Positions 16,703 through 23,244 of a stretch of 35,958 nucleotides of DNA are shown here, in pieces. The number at the start of each line of letters is the position of its first letter. Within the stretch, counting starts at the first letter, position 1. Source of the stretch: Pseudomonadales bacterium (lineage in GTDB: Bacteria > Pseudomonadota > Gammaproteobacteria > Pseudomonadales > Azotimanducaceae); contig JADHNT010000016.1 in assembly GCA_016779385.1 (NCBI GenBank), forward strand, positions 1 through 35,958. Direction: 5' to 3'. A model generated the notes under the pieces. It worked only from the letters and a program-made list of their open reading frames with translations. It made no database searches and was not told the DNA's origin. The translations under genes were made by a program, and so were the position numbers.

Positions 16703-16739
16703 TTTAAAAGGAAATGATAATAGAAGAGGCAATGATAAG
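16703..16739 (-). promoter_or_regulatory. bfr promoter with repeated Fur-like half-sites
   Basis: Reading the minus strand, TTGCCT (16732-16727) and TTTAAA (16708-16703) form an 18-base-spaced promoter. Two near-identical 9-mers, CTTATCATT (16739-16731) and ATTATCATT (16721-16713), repeat exactly 18 bases apart, one overlapping the -35 and one in the spacer. They resemble half of a Fur box (ATTATC units) but do not make a full palindrome. Iron-dependent control is likely, but the regulator is uncertain. Confidence 0.45.
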
Positions 16740-16767
16740 GCTTCGTATTTGCGTCCCCGGCGGACCC

Positions 16768-16980
16768 TTAGGACCGAAGCGGCGTGGCTTCGTAGGCCAG
16801 GGCGGCGCCCCGATGGGCGAGGGTTTCCTCCGCGAGGAGCGCACAGGTGTCGACCGCACATTTACCGCAGCAGGTGGCGACGGCCAGCCGTTCCTGTAAG
16901 GCCTCAAAGCTCGCCGCGCCCTCCCGGATCGCTTCCCGGATGCGGCTTTCGCTTACGGCATTGCAGAGACACACCAACAT
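16768..16980 (-). CDS. bfd: Bacterioferritin-associated ferredoxin Bfd
   Basis: Bfd is a small [2Fe-2S] protein that docks on bacterioferritin and reduces the stored iron so it can be released under iron starvation. The 70-residue product has the BFD-family cysteines Cys4 and Cys6 (CLCNAVS) and Cys38 and Cys41 (CCGKC). The last residues beyond the cluster fold are poorly conserved. A GGGAG Shine-Dalgarno precedes the ATG. A Fur box overlaps its promoter, fitting induction when iron is scarce. rnt lies immediately upstream and bfr downstream on the same strand. Confidence 0.95.
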   Translation of the reverse strand: MLVCLCNAVSESRIREAIREGAASFEALQERLAVATCCGKCAVDTCALLAEETLAHRGAALAYEATPLRS

Positions 16981-17014
16981 CCAAAGCTCCCGTCGCTGAT
17001 GGGAACAAGCATGC

Positions 17015-17035
17015 CGGAATGAGAACGATTGTCAA
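17015..17035 (-). promoter_or_regulatory. Fur box overlapping the bfd promoter
   Basis: The 19 bases at 17015-17033 match the Fur consensus GATAATGAGAATCATTATC at 13 positions, including the core AATGAGAA and ATT. Read on the minus strand, a perfect -35 TTGACA lies at 17035-17030. A weak -10-like hexamer falls about 16-17 bases on, so bound Fur would cover the promoter. The site also touches the last codons of rnt. Iron repression of bfd is inferred from this placement and is known for bfd in other bacteria. Confidence 0.65.
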
Positions 17036-17697
17036 TCGCGAATTTGCTCCTGCGGCCAGCCTAGGGCGCTGTGCCAGCGATTGACGATGGCGCAGAACAG
17101 CTCTGCGGTTTTTTGCGCGTCGTAAAGGGCTGAGTGAGCCGCCCGGCTGTCAAAGGCGATGCCGGCCGCTTGGCAAGCTCGGGCGAGGACTGTTTGGCCG
17201 TAGGCAAGGCCCGCGAGGGTCACGGTGTCGAAGCTTGAAAAGGGATGGAAGGGATTACGCTTAAGATCCTGGCGCTGCGCCGCGGCCTGCATGAACCCAT
17301 GATCGAAGTGGGCGTTGTGGCCCACGAGCACGGCACGGGTGCAGTCGTTTTGACGCAGGGCCTGGCGGACGGCCCGGAACAAGGTGGTGAGGGCCTCTCG
17401 CTCCGGGACCGCGCCCCGGAGGGCGCTGAAGGGCTGAATCCCCGTAAAGTCCAAAGCGGCCTGCTCGATGTTGGCGCCCTCGAAGGGTTCCACGTGTAGG
17501 GTGAGGGCGTCGTTCTGGACCAGCGTGCCATCCTCTTCAACTCGCAAAAAAACCGCAGCGATCTCTAGGAGCGCGTCCGTATCTTTGTTGAAGCCGCCGG
17601 TTTCCACATCTATCACCACCGGGAGGAAACCCCGAAAGCGATCAGCGATGCGGGGCCCCGGGGGGATGAGGGGTTCGTCCTGCGAAGGTGCGTCCAT
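17032..17697 (-). CDS. rnt: Ribonuclease T
   Basis: RNase T is a 3'-5' exoribonuclease of the DEDDh family that trims tRNA and other stable RNA ends and aids DNA repair. The 221-residue protein has the exonuclease motif [10 protein letters not shown] with Asp30 and Glu32, motif [13 protein letters not shown], and motif [19 protein letters not shown] with the catalytic His and final Asp. This is the RNase T signature. In Pseudomonas rnt lies in the same bfd/bfr neighbourhood. The gene ends just before bfd, and the bfd Fur box overlaps its stop. Confidence 0.94.
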   Translation of the reverse strand: MDAPSQDEPLIPPGPRIADRFRGFLPVVIDVETGGFNKDTDALLEIAAVFLRVEEDGTLVQNDALTLHVEPFEGANIEQAALDFTGIQPFSALRGAVPEREALTTLFRAVRQALRQNDCTRAVLVGHNAHFDHGFMQAAAQRQDLKRNPFHPFSSFDTVTLAGLAYGQTVLARACQAAGIAFDSRAAHSALYDAQKTAELFCAIVNRWHSALGWPQEQIRD

Positions 17698-17719
17698 GGG
17701 GGCCGCGATCCCGACGGAA

Positions 17720-17748
17720 AGAATAATCGCACCTTAGCACAGGGTCAC
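17720..17748 (-). promoter_or_regulatory. Likely rnt promoter
   Basis: On the minus strand GTGACC (17748-17743) and TATTCT (17725-17720) are separated by 17 bases. The predicted start is about 15 bases before the rnt ATG. It shares the 157-base divergent gap with argG, whose own promoter is not clear. Confidence 0.4.
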
Positions 17749-17854
17749 CACAGGATTGGGGCTGCGCCTTCCTGGTGGCTTTTCGGTACCATAGGCGGCC
17801 CGCCGAAAGGCACCGCCAGGGTTCGGGCAAACGCCCCTCAGCAAGGAGCACAAA

Positions 17855-19069
17855 GTGGTTAAGAAAGTCGTGCTGGCCTATTCCGGGGGCCTAGACACCT
17901 CGGTCATTTTGAAGTGGCTGCAAACGGAATACGGCTGCGAAGTGGTCACCTTCACCGCGGACTATGGCCAGGGGGAAGAGGTGGAGCCGGCGCGGGCTAA
18001 GGCGCAGGACCTGGGCGCGAAGGAGATCTATATCGAAGATCTCCGGGAGGACTTCGTGCGCGACTACGTATTCCCCATGTTCCGGGCCAACGCCCTTTAT
18101 GAGGGCGAGTATCTGCTGGGAACCTCCATCGCCCGGCCGCTCATTTCCCGCCGGCTGGTGGAAATCGCTGCGGAGACCGGCGCCGATGCCATTGCCCACG
18201 GCGCTACGGGGAAGGGAAATGATCAGGTCCGCTTCGAGTTAAACGCCTACGCCCTGAATCCCGACATTAAGGTCATTGCCCCCTGGCGGGAGTGGGATCT
18301 GAACTCCCGAGAGTCGCTCATGCGCTTCTGCGAACTGAACCAGATCCCCGTGGATCAGAAGAAGCTCGACAGCAAGCCTCCCTATTCCATGGATGCGAAC
18401 TTGCTTCACATCTCCTACGAAGGCGGCGAGCTTGAAGATCCCTGGGTCGCGCCCCAGGAGGACATGTGGCGCATGACTACCTCCCCGGCAAAAGCGCCGG
18501 AGGCGCCGGAGGTGCTTACGATCCGCTTCGAGAAGGGTGATCCCGTCGCCATCAACGACGAAGCCCTAAGCCCCGCGGCGCTCCTCACGCGGCTCAACGA
18601 GCTTGGCGGCGCCCACGGCGTGGGCCGGCTCGATATGGTTGAAAACCGCTACGTCGGTATGAAGTCCCGGGGCTGCTACGAAACGCCCGGAGGCACGATT
18701 CTGATTAAGGCGCATCGGGCCATCGAGTCGATCACCCTGGACCGGGAGGTCGCGCATCTGAAGGACAGCCTGATGCCGCGCTACGCGGAGCTCATCTACA
18801 ATGGTTATTGGTTTGCCCCGGAGCGGGAGTGCCTACAGGCCCTCATCGACGCGTCCCAGGCAACGGTGAACGGGGAAGTGCGCCTCGAGCTCTACAAGGG
18901 CCAGGTGCGGATTCTCGGTCGCCGCAGCGAGACCGATAGCCTCTACGATGAAGCGGTGGTCACCTTCGAGGATGACGCCGGCGCTTACGATCAGAAAGAT
19001 GCAGCGGGCTTCATTCGCTTGAACAGCCTCCGCCTACGCACCCGCGCGGCGCGCTACGGCGCAAAGTAA
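17855..19069 (+). CDS. argG: Argininosuccinate synthase
   Basis: The enzyme joins citrulline and aspartate with ATP to give argininosuccinate, the penultimate step of arginine synthesis. The 404-residue protein begins with the family's ATP-binding AYSGGLDTS (about residues 9-17), and [14 protein letters not shown] and [10 protein letters not shown] are also diagnostic. It starts with GTG, with AAGGAG 6 bases before. The gene stands alone, divergent from rnt and convergent with nth. Its next-door position to rnt/bfd/bfr matches the Pseudomonas arrangement, without the pyrC and peroxidase genes found between them there. Confidence 0.97.
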   Translation: MVKKVVLAYSGGLDTSVILKWLQTEYGCEVVTFTADYGQGEEVEPARAKAQDLGAKEIYIEDLREDFVRDYVFPMFRANALYEGEYLLGTSIARPLISRRLVEIAAETGADAIAHGATGKGNDQVRFELNAYALNPDIKVIAPWREWDLNSRESLMRFCELNQIPVDQKKLDSKPPYSMDANLLHISYEGGELEDPWVAPQEDMWRMTTSPAKAPEAPEVLTIRFEKGDPVAINDEALSPAALLTRLNELGGAHGVGRLDMVENRYVGMKSRGCYETPGGTILIKAHRAIESITLDREVAHLKDSLMPRYAELIYNGYWFAPERECLQALIDASQATVNGEVRLELYKGQVRILGRRSETDSLYDEAVVTFEDDAGAYDQKDAAGFIRLNSLRLRTRAARYGAK

Positions 19070-19094
19070 GCGCGTCCTTTCCCGGCGGGGCGTC

Positions 19095-19754
19095 CTAGGG
19101 GGCTTCGCTGCCATCCTCTGCCGCCGCAAAGCGGCCCTTGAATTCGCACAAATCGAACAGCACGCAGGCCCCGCAGCGGGGCTTGCGCGCAGTGCAGACG
19201 TAGCGTCCGTGCAGGATCAAGAGGTGGTGAGCATCCTTCAGATAGGCCTTGGGGATGTGCTTGAGTAGGCTATCTTCCACAGCCCGCACGGTCTTCCCCT
19301 TCGCCAGGGGAATGCGGTTGGCCAGGCGATAGATGTGCGTATCGACGGCCAGGGTGGGTTCTCCGAAGGCCGTATTGAGTACCACGTTGGCGGTCTTCCG
19401 ACCCACCCCGGGGAGCGCTTCCAGGGCCTTTCGATCCCTGGGCACCTCGCCCCCGTAGTCCCTCAGAAGAATCTCGCAGGTCGCCACTACGTTCTTGGCC
19501 TTACTGTTGAAGAGCCCAATGTGCCGAATATGGCGGCTCACCCCATCGATGCCGAGCTTTGCCATGGCTGCGGCATCTGGGGCCTCCGGGAACAGGGTGC
19601 GCGTGGCCTTGTTCACGCTCACGTCCGTGGCCTGGGCGGACAAAATCACGGCAATCAGCAGTTGGAAGGGGGTGTCGTAGAGAAGCTCCGTGGTGGGCTC
19701 GGGAATGGCCTCCTGGAGCCGAGCAAAGATGGCTTCACGCTTGGCTTTATTCAT
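19095..19754 (-). CDS. nth: Endonuclease III
   Basis: This bifunctional DNA glycosylase and AP lyase removes oxidised pyrimidines. The 219-residue protein has the helix-hairpin-helix LPGVGRKTA with catalytic Lys120, Asp138 in AVDTHIYRL, and the [4Fe-4S] cysteines 187, 194, 197 and 203, all at the same positions as in E. coli Nth. Its ATG overlaps the rnfE stop by 4 bases, so it is the last gene of the metG-rnf operon and probably translationally coupled to rnfE, as in many gammaproteobacteria. Confidence 0.97.
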   Translation of the reverse strand: MNKAKREAIFARLQEAIPEPTTELLYDTPFQLLIAVILSAQATDVSVNKATRTLFPEAPDAAAMAKLGIDGVSRHIRHIGLFNSKAKNVVATCEILLRDYGGEVPRDRKALEALPGVGRKTANVVLNTAFGEPTLAVDTHIYRLANRIPLAKGKTVRAVEDSLLKHIPKAYLKDAHHLLILHGRYVCTARKPRCGACVLFDLCEFKGRFAAAEDGSEAP

Positions 19755-20350
19755 TTTACCGGTCCTGTCACTCGAACCCGTCGGGCGGCGACCTGTTCCG
19801 CCAGGGCCTCCTGAGATAGGGGAGGGCTTGCCTTGCGGGCGCCAAAGCTCGCCAGAAGGGCAAGGCTGATGAGCGCCCCAGCGCTGCTCTGGAGGAAAGG
19901 CAGCAAGGGCGCTGCGTCGCTTTCCCAGAGCGGGCCGAGGGGCAAGCCGGCCCCGAGCGTGCCTGCGCCTAGGCCCTCGCGCAGCGCGGCGAGGGCGCCC
20001 CAGGCGATGAGCCAGGGGATGCTATCGCGGCCGAGCATTGGCACCCGTGATCCGCCGGGAAGGGCCAGGAGACTTGCGCTGAGGGTCCCCAGGAGGAGCA
20101 GGGCCGGAGGTAGGGGAAAGAACCCCAGGGCTTCGGCGCCGAGCCGGGCGAGGCCCCCGGCGGCGGTGCCCAAGGTCACAAGGGCGATTGCTGGGGCCAG
20201 CCCCGGGCCCAAACGACGATGCAGCGGCGCAAGGATCCCGAGCAGGAGCCCCAGCAGCAGGCTGAGCACCACGGCGTCAAGAAGCCGGGCGCTGCTCAGC
20301 AGCATGGGGGGCAGCCAAAGCAGGGCGGAAGGCACGGGGACTCTCAGCAT
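19751..20350 (-). CDS. rnfE: RnfE/RsxE-like membrane subunit without cysteines
   Basis: This 199-residue, very hydrophobic protein sits where rnfE belongs. Homology is clearest in LREGLGAGTL (RnfE has LREIIGNGTL at this point) and in the following loop and last helix. LGRDSIPW aligns with VGRAEAFA of RnfE. The canonical RnfE cysteines (in GLCP and TNC motifs), which with RnfA hold a membrane [2Fe-2S] cluster, are absent; the protein has no cysteine at all. It is shorter than usual (about 230). It overlaps rnfG by 1 base and nth by 4. The reading frame is intact, so this is divergence and not decay. Confidence 0.75.
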   Translation of the reverse strand: MLRVPVPSALLWLPPMLLSSARLLDAVVLSLLLGLLLGILAPLHRRLGPGLAPAIALVTLGTAAGGLARLGAEALGFFPLPPALLLLGTLSASLLALPGGSRVPMLGRDSIPWLIAWGALAALREGLGAGTLGAGLPLGPLWESDAAPLLPFLQSSAGALISLALLASFGARKASPPLSQEALAEQVAARRVRVTGPVK

Positions 20351-20853
20351 TAGGGGTTGGCCTCGCAGCGTGCGAAGAGCTCCGCGCGCCGATCCTGAAA
20401 AAGGGCACGGGCTTGGTCCTGCGCAGCCTTCAGGGCGCGGGCGGTGATGGTCGCCCCGGTCCAGCCATCAAGGCGGGGACGGTCGCCCTGCGGGCTGAGG
20501 TAGCGCCCGCCATAGCGGGGGGTCTCTTTGTGTCGTAGAACGCGATGGGCCTCGCGCTCAGGGTCGCCCTCAAAGCGCGATAGCAGGGTAAAGGGCCCGC
20601 CCCAGCCTTCTCCCTGCGTGGTGATCAGGAGTGCTGGGGTCGGGGCGCAGCGCAGGGACGCAGACAGCACGTCCGGCGCTTCCAGAGTCACGGGCGTGAG
20701 GGCCTCCGTACCCGCGAGCGCGCGAAGCGGCGCATGGTCATGCCAGTCCGCCCAGGCCGCGCGGGAGGCTGTCGTAACCTGGCCCAGGCCCTCCAGAGCG
20801 AGGGCGCTCCCTAAGAGTAGAAGGACCAGCAGAAGGGCGGTGGATTTAGGCAC
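20350..20853 (-). CDS. rnfG: RnfG/RsxG electron-transport subunit (FMN-binding)
   Basis: RnfG is a membrane-anchored periplasmic flavoprotein with FMN covalently bound to a threonine. The 167-residue product is shorter than the usual 205-215. It keeps an N-terminal membrane anchor (about 5-22), the HKETPRYGGRYL stretch (HKETPGLG in relatives) and DGWTGATIT, where Thr135 is the expected FMN site (SGAT in most homologues, here TGAT). It overlaps rnfD by 8 bases and rnfE by 1. Confidence 0.85.
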   Translation of the reverse strand: MPKSTALLLVLLLLGSALALEGLGQVTTASRAAWADWHDHAPLRALAGTEALTPVTLEAPDVLSASLRCAPTPALLITTQGEGWGGPFTLLSRFEGDPEREAHRVLRHKETPRYGGRYLSPQGDRPRLDGWTGATITARALKAAQDQARALFQDRRAELFARCEANP

Positions 20854-21721
20854 GGGATTGGCGCCTCCCCTCCGCTAGGGCATCCAAGGCTGGCCCCGCG
20901 CCGTTTGCGAGGAGGACGGCGAAGGCTACGCCATCGGGAAAGGGTCCCTGGCTTCGGAAGAGCACGGTGAGGGCGCCGGCGAGGACGCCCATGGCCAGGC
21001 GCCCGGGAGGGGTATGGGCCCCGCTCACCGGGTCCGTGATGATGAAAAAGGCTGCGAACAGAGCGCTGCCAGAGAACAGGTGAAAAAGAGGATGGCCAGC
21101 GCTGTGGGATCCTCCGCCGTCATAGGCGAGCACCGCGGCCCCAAGGAGGCCCAGGAGGAACCCCGCGGGGGCGTGCCAGGGGATGGCGCGCCGAAGCAGC
21201 AGCGCCGCACCTCCAGTAAGGAAGGCAAGGGATAGGGCTAGGCCCGGTCCCGTGCCCCAGGGCCCGGGCTGGGCCTCAACCCATTCAGCAATCGTAAGGC
21301 CCTCGCGGCTGGCGAGGGCGGCCAGGGGCGTGGCACCGCTCATCCCATCTACGGAGGCCAGGGGGAAAAGCATGAGAAGCGCCGCGTAGCCCACCATGGC
21401 GGGGTTAAAGGGATTGTGTCCGAGCCCTCCGAAGGGGGCTTTGCCGAGGGCGATGGCGAGGCCGCCGGATAACGCCGTGAGGGCAGCCCCAGCGCTGGCT
21501 GGTAAAGCGAGGGCGAGCAGCCACCCGGTCAGTAGCGCGCTACCGTCCCTAAGGCTTGCTGCGCTGCGCCGCAGAAGCGCTTCTCCGGCCAGGGCGCCCA
21601 TGGGGCCTGCGAGGAGCTGAAGGCTCAGGGTTGGACCCTCCAAGGTCAGGCGCAGGATCGCCGCGGGGATTGTGGCCAGGAGCACGAACAGCATGAGCTT
21701 GGGCACGGAAGCGCGGCTCAT
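20846..21721 (-). CDS. rnfD: RnfD/RsxD membrane subunit (FMN-binding)
   Basis: RnfD is the multi-helix subunit with covalent FMN, related to NqrB. The 291-residue product is shorter than the usual 350, yet keeps GGLGHNPFNPAM (98-109) and DGMSGATPL with Thr131, the FMN-attachment threonine. A conserved ITDPVSGAHTPPGR stretch lies near the end. It overlaps rnfC by 4 bases and rnfG by 8. With rnfG it shows that the flavin path is preserved in this otherwise reduced complex. Confidence 0.9.
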   Translation of the reverse strand: MSRASVPKLMLFVLLATIPAAILRLTLEGPTLSLQLLAGPMGALAGEALLRRSAASLRDGSALLTGWLLALALPASAGAALTALSGGLAIALGKAPFGGLGHNPFNPAMVGYAALLMLFPLASVDGMSGATPLAALASREGLTIAEWVEAQPGPWGTGPGLALSLAFLTGGAALLLRRAIPWHAPAGFLLGLLGAAVLAYDGGGSHSAGHPLFHLFSGSALFAAFFIITDPVSGAHTPPGRLAMGVLAGALTVLFRSQGPFPDGVAFAVLLANGAGPALDALAEGRRQSRA

Positions 21722-22233
21722 GGGGCCGCGCCCAAAGCTGCAAGGGCGGCGGTGAGCCGAGCCAGGTCTTCCTCGCGCCCCTCCGCCCGAGCCTTATCCA
21801 TGGCCCGCTGAAGAGCGGCGCGCTGAGCGTCCCGCCGCGCATCGGCGCCGTTGTCGGCGGGCGGCCGAGCGTCGGTCCGTCGTTTGGCTTCGGCCCGGCG
21901 CTGGCGCTTCGCTTCTAGAGCCTCGGCTTCCGCGGCCTGAAGCCGTGCTTCTCGGGCTTCATAGCGTTCCGCCGCTTGCTGCGCGTCTTCGGCAGCGCGG
22001 GTCTTCGCTTCGGTCCAGCGCAGCACTTGCCGCTGTCCTTCGCGAAAGCGTGCCGTGAGGGGTAGGGTGCTCGGGCAGTGGTCCTGGCAGGCGCGGCAAG
22101 CACCGCAGCGCGCAAGGCCAAGGGCGTCTGCCCGGGCCAGGTCCCCCTGAGCCAGCGCTTCGTAAAGCTGATTCGGCCACAGCCCTTTGGGGCAGACGGG
22201 CACGCAGGCGCCGCAGTGAATGCAGGGCATCAC
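21718..22233 (-). CDS. rnfC: Truncated-form RnfC: ferredoxin domain only
   Basis: Normal RnfC/RsxC (about 440-740 residues) has an N-terminal region binding FMN and NADH, then two [4Fe-4S] motifs and a variable tail. This 171-residue protein begins directly at the ferredoxin domain: Cys4-7-10-14 ([12 protein letters not shown]) and Cys43-46-49-53 ([12 protein letters not shown]), followed by [11 protein letters not shown] as in RsxC. A charged alanine-rich coiled-coil tail (about 70-171) follows. The N-terminal NADH/FMN part is missing and there is no room for it, because rnfB overlaps the start by 4 bases. No matching piece occurs elsewhere in the window. The start and frame look sound. Confidence 0.9.
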   Translation of the reverse strand: MMPCIHCGACVPVCPKGLWPNQLYEALAQGDLARADALGLARCGACRACQDHCPSTLPLTARFREGQRQVLRWTEAKTRAAEDAQQAAERYEAREARLQAAEAEALEAKRQRRAEAKRRTDARPPADNGADARRDAQRAALQRAMDKARAEGREEDLARLTAALAALGAAP

Positions 22234-22730
22234 GGCGCAGCGCTCCGCGGGATCAGGTCAATGCAGTCCACCGGGCAGGGTTCAACGCAGAGGTCACAGC
22301 CCGTGCACCAGCTCTCCACCACGCTGTGCATGCGCTGCGCCGCTCCTAGGATGGCGTCCACGGGGCAGGCTTGGATGCACTTCGTACAGCCGATGCATTC
22401 TTCTTCCCGAATCACCGCCACGAGGGGCGAGGGGGTGGGCGCTTCCAGCGGCGCCGAGGGCCGCCCGAGCGCTCGGGCGAGCAGATCCGCGCCCTCCTGA
22501 CCCCCGGGTGCGCAGAGCGTGGCCGGCGCGCCGTTCACCACGGCCTTGGCATAGGGACGGCAACCGGCATAGCCGCAATGGCCGCACTGAGTTTGGGGAA
22601 GGAGGGCGTGAACCTGCGCCTCTAGGGTTGCGACCTGCCCCGCCTCTCGCCGCCTCTCCGCCCGCGCCAGCGCAAGAAGGCCTACGAGACTTAGCAGCAC
22701 GAGACCGAGGCTCGTGGCAAGGCCGGTCAC
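22230..22730 (-). CDS. rnfB: RnfB/RsxB iron-sulfur subunit
   Basis: The 166-residue protein has one N-terminal membrane helix (about 4-22). A [4Fe-4S] domain follows with Cys49, 52, 57 and 73 ([10 protein letters not shown]...C). Two ferredoxin motifs come next, Cys112-115-118-122 and Cys142-145-148-152, each CxxCxxCxxxCP. This is the full RnfB cluster set. It is slightly shorter than the usual 190. It overlaps rnfA and rnfC by 4 bases each. Confidence 0.93.
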   Translation of the reverse strand: MTGLATSLGLVLLSLVGLLALARAERRREAGQVATLEAQVHALLPQTQCGHCGYAGCRPYAKAVVNGAPATLCAPGGQEGADLLARALGRPSAPLEAPTPSPLVAVIREEECIGCTKCIQACPVDAILGAAQRMHSVVESWCTGCDLCVEPCPVDCIDLIPRSAAP

Positions 22731-23239
22731 GCGGTCATCCCCTGGAGGGCGAGGGTAAGGATCGCCAGCGCCCAGAGGCGAGGGGCTAGCGATGGCATTG
22801 CGCTGCCCTCAAGGCGGGCAAAGAGCGCGGAAAGTATGGGCAGGCTGGCGCCAAGGACCAGGGGCAGGGCGAGTAGCGTTCCATAGGACGTGGTGGCCTC
22901 GGCGCCGGCATAGGCCCAGAGTAGCAGCGCCGGGGAGAGAACGACCAAGGGTCGAAGGGGCGTGGCGGCCCCCGGGGGCTTGGAAAGTCTCAGGGCCAGA
23001 ACTGCGGCCATCCCCGCCAAAAGGGGCAGCATCACGGCACCACTCAGCTGCGCCCCTAGGCCGAGGCTCGCAAGGGCGCGTCCACCGAGGCCCGCTAGCA
23101 ATAGCGCCAGGGCTATGGGGCGCACCAGGGCCAGAGCGTCCCGAGGGGCTGCTGGCAAGGTCAGAAGGAGGAGCAGGGCGCTCCCCTGCACCGCGAGCCA
23201 GGGGGTCTCGGCGAGGGCGGAGAGCAGGGGCTCGCTCAT
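22727..23239 (-). CDS. rnfA: RnfA/RsxA-like membrane subunit without cysteines
   Basis: This 170-residue hydrophobic protein is in the rnfA position, 5 bases after metG and overlapping rnfB. Similarity to RnfA is weak and clearest at the C-terminus, where LFARLEG...[11 protein letters not shown]...ALQGM parallels the LFASMRER...APFKGASIAM...FMGF plan. The hallmark NNFVLVQFLGLC and TTNCAVLG motifs of RnfA are not recognisable and the protein has no cysteine. Canonical RnfA has 193 residues. The call rests largely on position, size and topology. It could instead be a replacement membrane protein that has taken the slot. Confidence 0.6.
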   Translation of the reverse strand: MSEPLLSALAETPWLAVQGSALLLLLTLPAAPRDALALVRPIALALLLAGLGGRALASLGLGAQLSGAVMLPLLAGMAAVLALRLSKPPGAATPLRPLVVLSPALLLWAYAGAEATTSYGTLLALPLVLGASLPILSALFARLEGSAMPSLAPRLWALAILTLALQGMTA

Positions 23240-23244
23240 GGGAT

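Noticed and set aside
21718-22233. RnfC shortness as a frameshift or mis-called start
   Set aside because: The upstream sequence in the other frame is rnfB with all its cysteines, and the junction is a clean ATGA overlap, so no hidden N-terminal part exists here.
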